A stretch of 64,000 bases of DNA. It comes from Pholis gunnellus (lineage: Eukaryota > Chordata > Actinopteri > Perciformes > Pholidae). Under the pieces are notes generated by a model. The model ran no database searches. It worked only from the letters and a program-made list of their open reading frames with translations, and was not told where the DNA came from. The number at the start of each line of letters is the position of its first letter. The first letter of the stretch is position 1. Location: NCBI GenBank assembly GCA_910591455.2, contig OU342822.1:14914654-14978653 (forward strand), in the 5' to 3' direction. Shown in pieces: positions 26,794-38,874 of this stretch. The translations under genes and the position numbers were made by a program.

Positions 26794-29700
26794 ATGATCT
26801 TTGTTACTGCTAAAAAACTACATTTAGTTTATTATCTATCAATAGGTAAGTTTCTGTTTTTTTTCTTTTCTTGACTTCTTAAATCAAATCACATGAGTAC
26901 AGTTAACAGTTTGGTTGCATGCTTGCGAAACCACGAGAAATATACACTAAACAGAGGTGAAGGTCTCATCGTGGAAAATTATCATTTTATGATTTAAACT
27001 GTTTTGTTTTTTTGTCTTTGATCAATTTGACAAAGTTGATGTTGGACAATTATAAGGTCTGTATTTTTCTAACTTCATGTTACATTTCAAGGAGCCTGTC
27101 CTGATACGTAACGGATTTGATAAATCACAGCGCTGACATTACAGCGTTACAGTATTTATTGGACAATATTATTTTAAATATTCATGACAAATCTCTGGGC
27201 TGAGCATTTTCCTTTCTGCTTTAGGTCTGTTGGCTCTACCACAGCTTACAGGTCAGTAAGTTCTATTTATGTTTCATACCTGAAAACACAAGCATTGATA
27301 CGATTTTTTGATTTCTACACTCCAATTTAATGAAAGGGGACTTTTTCTTATTGAGTTCATAATGACACAACCTACAGCTACTGTGCTTTTTTTCATTTCT
27401 AGAATGTAACAAAATTAAGCTGGTCGGGCCTTCGCGTTGCTCTGGTAGACTGGAGGTCTACAACAGAGACGAATGGGGAACGGTGTGTGATGATCAATGG
27501 AGCATTACCAACGCTGACGTGGTTTGTCGAGAGTTAAACTGTGGGACAGTTATTGAGGCCAAAAGAGCTGCCTCTTTTGGAGAGGGAAAGGGCGTGATCT
27601 GGTTGGATGATGTGCAGTGTACTGGTAGAGAGTCTTCTGTCCTCAAGTGCCCACACAGACCATTTGGGGAAAATAATTGTGGCCACACTGAAGATGCTGG
27701 TGTTGTCTGTTCAGGTAAGACTGAGCATATGGCTGTAGCTTTATGTTTATTGAGTAAATATGAGAGTGGTATCAATCTTCTGATCTAATTCTGCCAGTAA
27801 GTAGGTTAGTGAGTAAGTAAGTGTATTTCCCAAAATGTTACATTTTTGCTTTAAACATTAATTAAGTATTTACCTGAAATCACAGTTAGCTCATTTAATC
27901 AAGCATCACAAAACATTGCATTACAAGGCCCTTCCTCAATTTAGACAAGACCAGCAATGAGGAACTGTCACTTGAAATTGGGAAATAAAAGCTGTTGCGA
28001 AAAACAGCTAACGCAGCATTTATTTTAGCAACTGATCATATTATTGCATCAAAGACCTAACAACTTTATTGTCAGTTGACAATTTACTGTTAACTTTAAG
28101 ATGATTGCTATCTGTGGCAGTAATGTTGTTGCAGCAGAAGCACATCAAGGTCAGCACATGACCGGCTGCTGCAAATGTAAAGTTCAAAGAGCAGGAGGTA
28201 GAGATGAGAGGAAAACCAAACAAAGCAACATGAGTGCTTAGCTTTGCTATGATAATGTTGAGGGATATTTTAAAGTCGTGTTCCTGAAATTTAGTATTAT
28301 ACTAAAACGAAGCTGCAAATGTGGGGATGTCCTGACTTTCAGTCCCATACCTGGGACTGAAAGTGAATTTTAGTAGAGCTTGTGTGATTTTGTAAACATT
28401 GGACATTTGTTGATGTCATTGAAATTTCTATTTACACCACTTGCAGACTATGTGAGGGTGCTCAACGGAAGCAATCGGTGTAGTGGCAGAGTGGAAGTCT
28501 ACATCAATGGTAACTGGAAAAGACTGTGCAGCAGTGAGTGGCGCAAGGAAGAAGCTGACGTGGTATGCCGAGAGATAAACTGTGGCACTCCGGTCACTCA
28601 GGCTGAAGTACAATATTTTGGTGAGGCTAGTGGACTTGGTAGCATCAAATCCAACTGTTTTGGAAATGAGAGCTCCCTCTCACAGTGCACACTTCAGGAA
28701 AGCAAGGAGAGCTGTGTTGATGCCATTGTTGTCTGTTCAAGTAAGTTCTCTCTCTGTTTAGACGAAATCAGTATTTTTGTGTTGAACTTTACGAAGTTAG
28801 ATCTGCTGTTTTGGATGGCTTCTAAATAAACATAACCTTGGCTTTTTTTTCATTTCCAACTGACAGACAGTAAACCAATTCGGCTGATGAATGGGACTGG
28901 TCGGTGCTCTGGACGACTGGAAATCTATAATGATGGACAGTGGGGAACGATTTGTGATGACAGATGGGGGATGCAGGAAGCAACTGTTGCATGTCGAGAG
29001 TTGAACTGTGGGAGTGCTCTCTCGGTCAAGTACAAGTCCCACTTCGGCAGAGGTCACGGTCAGGTGTGGTTGGACGATCTTGAGTGTACTGGTCATGAGA
29101 AGTCCCTCGTCGACTGCCCACACAGAGGTTTTGGAGAACATGACTGTGACCACAATGAAGATGCCAGTGTTGTATGCTCAGGTAACAAATACTATACTGT
29201 TACTTCAATTACAGTATTCTAATGAAATCCGGTTGGTGAAAAGTCTTACGGCACCCCAATTTTCAATGTCAGAGCAATAAAACAAGAAACATGGAAAATC
29301 ATGACTTAAAATAGGAGCTGAAAATACTATAGTTATCTTTTCTTTTCCTTTTGTTTGATCTCTAATGAATACTGAAATGGAAATCCAAGAGACATTCCCA
29401 TATGGTGTGGTGGAAAAAACTATTTAATAGTACAGAGTGAGTCTTTTGATACTGAAATTAAGAAGCATTGAGAAAAGAAGTTTGTCTTTAAAGTATTTAT
29501 CCTCTGAGGGAGAACCCAGAGTGTTGGTTGTGTACGACTTATAAAGGCCTTGAGCACATGGTGGGATAGGAGGAGTTCATCACTAGGAAATCTGGACAAC
29601 AGTGACCAATCATTGATCAACAATTGAATGGTTAACCACTGAATGGTCCACTGATTGTATCCCCATTCAGCCCCTTATCTAAGCTGAAAACATAATTTCC

Positions 29701-32700
29701 CTGATTAAGACACACACACACTATTACTCAACCTAAGAGGATCCTCACTGACCATGTCTGAGATTCATTAACCTTACTAAAACAAAAAGGGCCAAAACAC
29801 TAAATGGTCAGACAATAAAAAACAGATAGATAAGTCATAGTGGAAATTTGCCATCACAATCCCCCTTTTGATCACATCATTGATCAATCTTAAGTACAGT
29901 ACACTAGTATCCATTTGGCAAGGTACACATGCAGACACATAGGATTTATGTCAAATGCAAACAAAATGGGCATCACAATCTGGACCAACATCGCTCTAGG
30001 TTGTTGGTATTAGGGAAGGATGTTGGTGGTTGAGTCTGTCGTCGGTGCGATCTGAGTAGCAATAGTTTAGTGACTTGTTTGGATCCAGGTCACTTGTTCT
30101 GCTGTCCTTACAGCCGTGTGGGTGGTGAGGAGAATATGGAACAGTCCTTACCAACTCTTGTGCTGAGAGGTGATGGGGAAGAGGGCCAGACACCAGGGTT
30201 GAACGTTCTGTTGCCTGCCAATCAGTTTTTTTGCACAAAGAGACCCAGGTTTGTCCACTGGTCTTTTGCTGATTTGGACAGAGAGATGTGTGGGTAGGAA
30301 TCGTCAACCAGGAACACACGCTGTTGTGCAGGGGTCAGTCACCAAAAACAGAGCAGAACACTGGAGAGGATCATTCAGGCACTGATAAAACATGTTTTCA
30401 TAATCAGAGTCCGGGCCATGGGACACATGTGCGGTGCAATGTAAGTATTCTGGAGACATAAAGTTTGCGTGCGCAGACACAATATCATGGACCATGTTTA
30501 TCAGGTGTGTTGCAACGGAGAGAGGAATTCTCCACTGATATACATACAGAGGGGTAGTTGGACTGTACTGTATCATTGACAAATTGTTTGTTGGATTGCT
30601 AACAACTTAAAGACCATCTGGTATAGATATCAGGCTAATGCCTAGGCTCAACATAAGATCTCTCCCTAGCAAATTTACAGGACAACATTGTGAGGACAAA
30701 AAGGTATGCTTAGTTCTAATGGGTGGAGCCATGTCATCATGATGAGCAAATGTCATAGGGACAGTAACTCTTTAAGTCCCTACAGTTGGTACCGGTTCAG
30801 TCATTTTCTCTAAGTGCTGTAAGGCATCCTGTAATAACTGTAACTGCTCTTGTGTGGGTGGATATGTGTGGTTAGTGGGGTTAGTAAAAGCAAGCTTCGT
30901 TGTGTATGCTGTGTGTTGCTCACTTCCCTTCTCTGGTGCTGCAGTAGGATGTCTCTTTTTCTCTCTGCATGCGAACATATTGTATTTCATTGCTGAAAAG
31001 TTAATATTTTACATTTTAACATTTTAAATACAATACTGCTTTCCAGAATCAGTCAGACTGATCAATGGGACTGACCGCTGCTCAGGCAGAGTGGAGGTCT
31101 TCCATGACGGCCAATGGGGAAAAATGTGTAACAACTGGGGCAATGAAGAGGCTGCAGTGGTGTGTCAGGAACTCAGTTGTGGATTACCCAAAAAATCCCA
31201 AGAAATCTTCCATTTTGGTGACAGCGGACTGAGAGGGTACACAAGTAGATGCTCTGGCAATGTGAGCTCCATCTCCCAATGCACACTTCAAGAATACACA
31301 GGGAGATGTGAAGGTGCTTCTCTTTCATGTGCAGGTAAGACACAAAATACAGCAATATACTGTGCTGAAGCACCGTTCAATTAGAATAGCAAAGAACTTG
31401 TGGTCATTAAAAACAAGATCAGTGCATTAAATCTTATTTACTTGTGAATATTTTGGCCTGATGGTGGCAATAAGTAACTATAAAAACTACTTAACTGAGT
31501 ACATTTGAAAGTCCAGTTAAAGCCTAATATTTCATAATTTGACTTTAACTTGTGAGCACCTGTAACATGAGTGGAGCTGTTCTCAGGTATTCCACCGCTA
31601 AGGCTTGTCAATGGCACTGACCGATGCTCTGGTAGAGTGGAGATTCAGCATGATGGCCAGTGGGGAACAGTGTGTGATGATGAGTGGGACATCAGAGATG
31701 CTCAGGTGGTGTGCAGAGCCATGGACTGTGGAACAGCTCAGACAGCCAAAGGCAGTGCCTTCTTTGGTCAAGGCCAAGGGGACATCTTGTTGGATGATGT
31801 AGGCTGCTTCGGTAATGAGACGTCCCTTTTGCACTGTCGACATCCAACCCTCGGAGAAAATAACTGTGGCCATGGTGAAGATGCCGGTGTGGTGTGCTCA
31901 GGTATCATATTGGTTATTACTCTGTTATTAGCATGTTTTTGACTTTATTTCACACAGTGTTATATTTACAACTGTCTCCCCTAATGCCTCAAATGAATAT
32001 TTAGCTTAATATTGTCAAGAATTAAACTCAGTTATTTCTAATACAGTATATCAATCCGAATATCAATTTGAATCCCAGGCATTGTTTTCAAACGTGTCCA
32101 AACACCAACTAGTGGCTGATTCTGTCCTCTTTGCGTTCCAGCTCACATGAGACTGATCAATGGGACTGACCAGTGCTCAGGCAGGGTGGAGTTCTACCAT
32201 GGTGGACAATGGTCATCAGCAACTCATGTTAACTGGGGAATGAATGAAGCTGCAGTGGTGTGCAGACAGATGAACTGTGGAGATCCCGTCAAGTTCTCAG
32301 GATCATATGGCCAAGGCGGAAAACTTAGATGGTATAGGATCAGTTGTAACGGTAGAGAGAGCTCTCTCTCACAGTGCACACTGGGAGAATATGTCAGGAC
32401 CAGCCAGGATCGCGTTGAAGAGGCATCTGTCAAATGTTCAGGTGAGGCTTCAAGTTGAATTTAAATTAGAATTCTCCTCACTTATTGTGTAAGGAGATAT
32501 AAACTGCAATCATATGGCATTAAAAATAAAAGATTTGGCTAAACCTTTTTTGGACATATGTCTGGAAACAGCATTTAATATTAAGCGTCATGCTGCATTC
32601 ACATGGAATCAGGCAGACAGCAGACAGACAACGCCTTCTGGATGGCACAGGAAACAAATAAACAGTCCAACAGAATATATTTTGACAACAGGTTTTTTAG

Positions 32701-35700
32701 GTGGAGCAAGTGCAAGTGAAACTTTGCCAAAAGAGAGCTGGTGTGACCGTTTTTTCAAAAAAGTGACACACGTCGCGGGCATGGGCGGCTGTGGCTAAGT
32801 GGAGAGCAGGGCCGTCCTTCAATCAGAGGATCGGCGATTCAATCCCCGGCTCCGCTAGTCGCATGTTGATGTGTCCTTGAGCAAGACACTTAACCCCAAT
32901 ATTGCTCCCGTAGCTGTGCCTACGGTGTATGTGATAGAATCTGAATTGTGAGTCGCTTTGGATAAAAGCGTCAGCTAAATGACTGTAATGTAATGTAATG
33001 TCGCACGGATTAGGTTTGGCCATCTTTATTGCTTCATTGGGGAAAACTGAAACAATCTCATGCTCGCTCGCATGACACGCATAGGGACGTGTTGCTTGCA
33101 CTCGCTCTATTTCGGCTCCAACCTGTTGACAAAATGAATGCTGACAAAACTGACAGTTAATCGATTTAAGTAATGGTTGTAGCTGTAAAATGCAGCTTTC
33201 CTTTAAATATTGCTAACTTAAAAAAACGTGTGTGTTGTGTGAGCGAGCTGCTTATCATCCGGTTGTAAATTCTGTTGCGGAGGATGGCAAAAAGTTAAAC
33301 TATTTTAACTTTGAAAGTCAATGATGTCTAGCGTTAGCATCTACCTCATTCCATGTGAGTGCAGAATCAGGCCTACCATGTAGCCTATGGACGTTCATAC
33401 AAGACATCTTTTTCCTCCCCTTTTCAACAAGCCTATATTGAAAGATATCTGTCCCTCTACAATGTTCAGCATTTGGGAGGACTCATCATGCTGTTCAGTT
33501 TGTACTTCATTTGGAAAGTTGAAGCTAGCAAGTTAGGCTAGTTAACCTAGCTCTCTAACACTTAACGATTATCACTATATTCTGAAAGGAGGGGGGGCTA
33601 GCTAGCCTAAACTACCTCACTTCAACAGGTCAAGACAATATGACAAATGACAAGACTGTCAAAGGTCAAAGCAATGAGTCCAGTAGTTTTAAAACCAGCA
33701 ACCTCATTACTCCATCGGTTACCTCGTGACATGACATGGCGTAACTAACGTAGTCAAAGAATCACAAAAGAGGTGCTGAAATTACAAATGGCACAAAGCA
33801 TCGACTAACAATGTAATGTAGTTAATTTCAACTATGACCAAAAAAGTACACACATAGAAACATTGACCAAATTTGAACTGAACATTCATATAACTGTCAT
33901 TTCAAGGCAATGTGAAGTTGTCCGATGGGCTCAATCGTTGTGTTGGAAGAGTGGAGTTCTTCGACAAAGGCCGGTGGGGGACCGTGTGTGGTGAATCCTG
34001 GGATGTGAATGACGCAAATGTGGTGTGCAGACAGCTGGGCTGCGAGAGGAATCATAAGATTACCACCATTGCCGAGTATGGCCATGGCACAGGACACACC
34101 TGGATGAATCAAATTGAATGCAATGGATTGGAGTCAACACTGAGTCAGTGCCAACAAAGGCCATTTAGAGACAAAACTTGCAACACCACCTCAATTGCTG
34201 GTGTCATCTGCACGGGTAAGAAAAAACATATTTGTTGTTCAATTGTATCTCTCCTATTTCTTTGTATTATGTTATATATGTTTTTTTCACTTAGTTTTGC
34301 AAAACTCGTTTCTACATACTGTATCGGCGCTTTCAATCTCTCGCTCACATTGCTTGATAGAAAAATGAACAAGGTCCAGATTAGGCAACATGTTCTGGTC
34401 TTCCTCCGCAGATTAGAGAGTATGTTTAGTTTATTTCGGTTTAGTTGCTTTCATGTCACCTAAATATGTCCATGTTGATAAAGGTATACTTCACTAGTGT
34501 TCTTGTTTGAATATTATTCATCTGCCATTTCTTTGACTACATTCAAATCAATTTTAAATGTCTGATACTGTATAATAATTTTTGTTTACTTGACTTTATA
34601 GGAAGTTTGGAGGTCCGCTTGGCTAATGGTAAGGATGAATGCTCTGGCAGAGTAGAGGTTCATCATGGCGAAGTATGGCAAACGGTTTGTGACACCGACT
34701 GGACCACGAGTAAAGCTCAGGTGGTGTGTGACCAGCTGGAATGCGGAAATGTAGTGAACGCTCCCGGCGGTGCCCATTTTGGCCAAGGCATTGGATCAGT
34801 AGTCGAGGCTAGCAATTCATGTTTTGACAATGTGACATCTCTTCAGCAATGCTCACTCAAAGGTTTCAGACGATCCGGGTGTGGACACGACCACGATGCT
34901 GGCGCTCTCTGTGCAGGTAAAGCCTTTTAAATTATCTGTTCAAAATGATCACACACAGTTAGACAAATAAGATAAAATCATCAGCGTTTGTTTCACAAAT
35001 GTATTTTTTTACACGTACAGAGTAAAAACAGTGTGTGAGTTTAAAGTGATTATATGTACCTACAATCATGCCTTAAAGATGTTTGACATTTCAGGGAAAA
35101 CACTAATTTGCTTTGGTGTTAAAAATTAGATGAGAAGATTGATACAACTCTTACTTCTCCAAAGTAAATAAGTAGCTGGAGCCGGCAGCTGGTTGGCTTA
35201 GCTTAACATAAAGACAATTGAAAGAAAATTGTGTAACAGCTATCCTTTGTGAATTATACATCTGATATTATGGCTAGCTGGTATCCCGTTTCCAGTCTTC
35301 ATGCTAAGGTAAGCTAACCGGCTGCTGGCTCTAGTTAAATTGATTGTAACTAACGTTCAGCACGAAAGCTAATTACAATATATCCTAAAATGTCAAACTA
35401 TTGCTTTGATGTTTCATTTGCATGACAAAGGTGACATATATTACATCAAGTCATATTCCACATCATTGTGTTTCTGTAAGTCAACCTTTTATCCCTTCAT
35501 GCTGTCGAAATTAGCGTTTGATGTGATGGTGGGACAAGCGGCACTTTCAAAATACATTGCATTCACTTTGTGTGTTAGAATGAATGTGTATTAACACACA
35601 AATATGCAAGTCAAGTCCACTTTTATACTTTTTTTCATATGCAGCACAGATTCGGTTGGTCGGCGGCTCAGGTCAATGCTCCGGTAGAGTGGAGGTCCTC

Positions 35701-38700
35701 TATAAAGGCCAGTGGGGAACTGTGTGTGACGATGAATGGGAAATTGCCAATGCCGATGTGGTATGTAGACAGCTTGGCTGTGGTCATGCAGTTTCGGCTC
35801 CTGCAAGTGCTCACTTTGGCCGAGGCACTGGTCCAATATGGCTGGATAATGTGGAGTGTACAGGCGAAGAGTCCGCTCTCACACATTGTAGGCATCCCAG
35901 TTTTGGAGAAAATAACTGTGGGCATGGTGAAGATGCTGGCGCTATCTGTTTAGGTAAGAGACCTGGCTCATTTTTATCTGAGAGTGAAGTCATTACCTCT
36001 CAACTGGTATTAGATGAAGCTGCGTGGGCTGTTGTGACAAAACCAACTCCAACTTATTATCTGTTACAGGTTCTCTACAGAAGCCCCAAATCACTTTGAG
36101 TCCTGCTCCAGGGGTAAACTGGGGTGACAGAGTTGAGATCACCTGCACTCTAGTAACAGAACACTTGGGTGGGACATTCGTCCTGAAAAGGAGCCAAGAC
36201 TCATTTAAAATGGAAAAATACTCTGAGAACGAAGCTGCAACCTTTGCCTTCCCCACAGTGGACTTCAGCAAAACGGGGTCATACTTCTGTGAATATCAAA
36301 AGAAATTGTCCAATCAAGTCATCTATTATCCTCAAGGAAATACTGCAGATCTTTCTGTCACAGGTCAATACTTGTCTGCTTTGTTTGTCCAGTTGAACAT
36401 GATTGTTGGAAGTATAACTGCAAAGATTGCAAACATGATTCATGATCTAAATGAGTTTGTTAAAATCTGTATTCTACTCTGCAGTGAAACTGGAGAAGCC
36501 CAGCATCTCTCTGACATCTCCTCATGCAATGGTGATCTACAGCCCTGACAAAATATCCGTCACCCAAGGCAGCAGCTTCTCCGTCACTTGCTCTATTCAT
36601 TCCATATATCCTGGAGGTTTCTTCTATCTGACAGAGTCTAACTTGAACACCACTGAAGTGATGGCAGCATTTGGCCACTCAATCTTCTACTTGGCATCCT
36701 TTGAATTCCCAATGATAGATTATAAAAGCCAAGGAGAGTATAACTGTGTCTACGGTGTTAACATCTCCTCGAGGTCCTTCCGTTCTGTTCCCTCCAAGTC
36801 ACTTCAAGTAACTGTAGTCGGTAAGATCCAAAGAGCCCATGAGAGTTTATTCGTGTTATTATAGCTAGTTTTCCCCATCACTAACTCTTCTACTTGATCT
36901 TTTAACCCCTACAGCAACATCATCCTCAGTCGCCTTAGGAGTGGTTGTGGGTGTGCTTGTGGTGCTGCTACTTGTGCTGGTTATAGGTTACCTGGTCTGG
37001 AGAAGGAGAAGGTTGGGTGCTGGTAAGTTGCAGCAATACACACTTTCATATTACAAAATGCCCCCAATGCCCCCTTTGTCTTACTGTCATATAATGTGTC
37101 TAGATTGTTTAAAGCTGCACCAGGTAATATATATATATATATATAAAATTATGATATGAAAGTTGCAGCTTTAGTGAAAAACCAACTGATCATTATCCAG
37201 TGGCGGGCCGTGCATTTTATACCTGGGCATTCAGTGCTGTCCTGCAGCTGAATCACCACCTAATAATCTCATTATGACGTGCAAGCTATGGTTATTTGTT
37301 TCTAGGGGTGTAACAATGCACGTTTCGTATTAAACCGTTCGGTACGAGGCTTATGAACCGACCAATACGTTTGAATAATACTAGTGCATTTGGAAAATGC
37401 AGAAGCTTAAATTGTGGGAAATATAATGTTTTCAGTGGACTGCACTCAAGTAGGAGAAAACGGGCTTTGTGACCTCTGAACCCGGAACAAAACAAAACAA
37501 AGCAAAAGACAGCTGAGGCCCCGCACTTCTGGGAGGCTACGCTAAACTAGCTTAACAAACAATAACTCCGTGCATGAAGGTATGCTTCGTAAAAAATGCA
37601 TATAGTCCAAATCTATATAATTAACATAATGACAACAGCAAACTCACAAGAACCAGTCACATATATTCATATGACAACAAAGCATTACAAATCAATCCAG
37701 CAGACCTGCAGCAGAACACGCATTCTGCTACACACTCAAAGGCCATTCAGATATTAGATGTAAGAAAATGTGAATGCTGTTTACTTAAAGTCAAACAAAA
37801 TCTACACCAAGCAAATTGCCAAAAATATCATAATTTCTTCCATATCTTTCAATTTGAACTCTTACTACTCCGACTAAGCCTCTGATGGCTACTTTAAGTT
37901 TCGTTTCACAATAGTCACGTGCTAGCCCACTGACCAACTACAGCACACGCTGCACCTTACTGCAGTGCTGCACCTTAAAACTGAGCTGCCCGTTAATGCT
38001 GACGTGCTTATAGGCCAGCTAGAAGGCTCTGGCATGTCAAAGAATACGCCCAACATGTCAAACTAAAGATCTGATTGGTTAAAGACTATGACAATCAACA
38101 ATATCGTCCCCATTCACTTAAACTGCAAAAGGATTCACTTGTGAGTCTGCAGGCCTTGGGCCTCTCTTCTTACCTAGAGACACAGAGGTGAAATCTGATT
38201 GGATAAAAGCTCTACTTACAGCAAGCTGCACTGGAAGCAGAGCAACTGAGGAACACAGTAGCTGTGCAATGAGAAAATAAGATAATGGGAACAATATTTT
38301 TATAAATTATAATACATGTAGTGTATTTAAGAAAAATTATTAAATTATAAAATAGCTATAACTTTGTGATTCTGTTTAGGCCAGCAGAGAAGGCCTTGCT
38401 GGCCCTGACGGCCCACCACTGTGATTATCACTCGACTGTGCATCTGATAATGCAGGTCTAAAGATGACATAAACCTAGTTGCTCTGGATTCCTCCAGTAT
38501 TTAGTTCAGCTCAAAACTTTTTTTTTTCTTTTTACTTTTCAGGTACCATGGTTCAGTTTAGTAGCAGGTTTGGAGGAGCAATAAAGCCAGATACGGAAGA
38601 CAAGAGCAATGGAGCACTTGATGGAAGGTATTAAAAACAACGTAGCTGATATGCACCATTTTATTTTATATCAAGCAACTTTAAAGACATCCTTGTGATT

Positions 38701-38874
38701 GCAATTGTCACCCTCCTTATCTCCCTCAGAGGCCAAAATACCCAAGTGAATGAGCATGCACACAGTCGCGGCCCAGAAGACAACAATGCTGATGTTGATG
38801 ACTCTGTTGAGAGGGTCCCTGAAGACCTGGCTGGGAGAGTGTGTTATGAGCTTGAACCGCTCGTTCTCTCGTGA
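26794..38874 (+). CDS. SRCR-Ig transmembrane scavenger receptor-like protein, copy 2
   Basis: Sixteen coding exons give about 1255 residues: 26794-26845, 27225-27251, 27403-27714, 28447-28740, 28867-29181, 31047-31334, 31587-31901, 32142-32441, 33907-34215, 34602-34916, 35645-35953, 36070-36363, 36485-36820, 36915-37022, 38543-38627 and 38766-38874. Order: signal peptide, nine SRCR domains, two Ig-like domains, membrane helix with an RRRR stop-transfer, and tail. Every shared exon has the same length as in copy 1, with no frameshift or stop, so both genes look functional. The extra domain is 28447-28740 (starts YVRVLNGSNRCSGRVE, reads LCSSEW in place of VCDD). The tail ends YELEPLVLS; its single tyrosine is not in an ITIM or a YxxL-type motif. 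Placement in the fish DMBT1/CD163-like group is by domain type; the function is inferred. Confidence 0.9.
28447..28740 (+). other. Extra SRCR domain exon unique to copy 2
   Basis: This 294-base exon encodes a full SRCR domain with eight cysteines and no counterpart in copy 1. There, the stretch between common flanks (about 13304-13720) is unrelated DNA ending in a gctaagctaag repeat relic. The exon is phase 1 at both ends, so gain or loss leaves the frame intact. Confidence 0.85.
29406..29858 (-). mobile_element. Long terminal repeat of a retroelement
   Basis: Read on the - strand, the 453-base segment begins TGTGATGG and ends CCACCACA, a near-perfect short inverted terminus of the TG...CA type. 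It contains a TATA-like tttataag at about 29541-29548. Immediately upstream on the - strand (29859-29870) is a purine run reading aaaagggggat, a typical polypurine tract. The segment is absent from copy 1. No second LTR is present in the window. Confidence 0.65.
29859..30970 (-). pseudogene. Degraded 3' internal region of an LTR retroelement
   Basis: This stretch lies on the internal side of the polypurine tract, between the LTR at 29406-29858 and the point where homology to copy 1 resumes near 30970. Three short - strand open frames (30772-30990, 30304-30582, 29996-30319) lie in different frames with stops between them. Their position suggests remnants of the 3' coding region of an endogenous retrovirus-like element. 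I cannot assign the family. The 5' part and 5' LTR are missing. Confidence 0.45.
32777..32999 (+). mobile_element. tRNA-derived SINE
   Basis: The head has an A-box-like gtggctaagtggagagc and a B-box-like gattcaatcccc. The body has gtccttgagcaagacactta and the tail ttggataaaagcgtcagc, then aatgtaatgtaatg. This is a classic fish SINE layout. GTCGC flanks both sides (32772-32776 and 33000-33004) as a probable target duplication. Copy 1 has the empty site near 18236-18250. Confidence 0.85.
33210..33540. repeat. Unidentified insertion in copy 2 intron
   Basis: About 300 bases between ttaaaaaaacgtg and gttaacctagctctctaaca have no counterpart at 18505-18525 in copy 1. I do not recognise the sequence. 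It could equally be a deletion in copy 1. Confidence 0.4.
35095..35400. repeat. Dispersed fish repeat in copy 2 intron
   Basis: The counterpart of the element at 20080-20380; it shares ctggagccggcagctgg and aaggtaagctaaccggctgc. It was duplicated together with the gene. Confidence 0.7.
37127..37146. repeat. TA microsatellite
   Basis: A short AT dinucleotide run in the intron after the membrane exon of receptor copy 2. A similar tract lies at 41944-41962. Confidence 0.85.
37198..38421. mobile_element. hAT-like non-autonomous DNA transposon
   Basis: The ends are inverted repeats: CAGTGGCGGGCCGT at 37198 and ACGGCCCACCACTG ending at 38421 (13 of 14 match). The flanking 8-mers are tcattatc (37190-37197) and tgattatc (38422-38429), 7 of 8 identical. 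An 8-base duplication is the hAT signature. The empty site is visible in copy 1 near 22170-22195. No long transposase frame exists. A nested fragment of another element may start at about 37303 (aggggtgtaacaatgcacg). Confidence 0.8.

Noticed and set aside
32783..32860. tRNA gene suggested by A- and B-box-like sequence
   Set aside because: It is the head of a SINE with a non-tRNA body and tail; the cloverleaf is not maintained.
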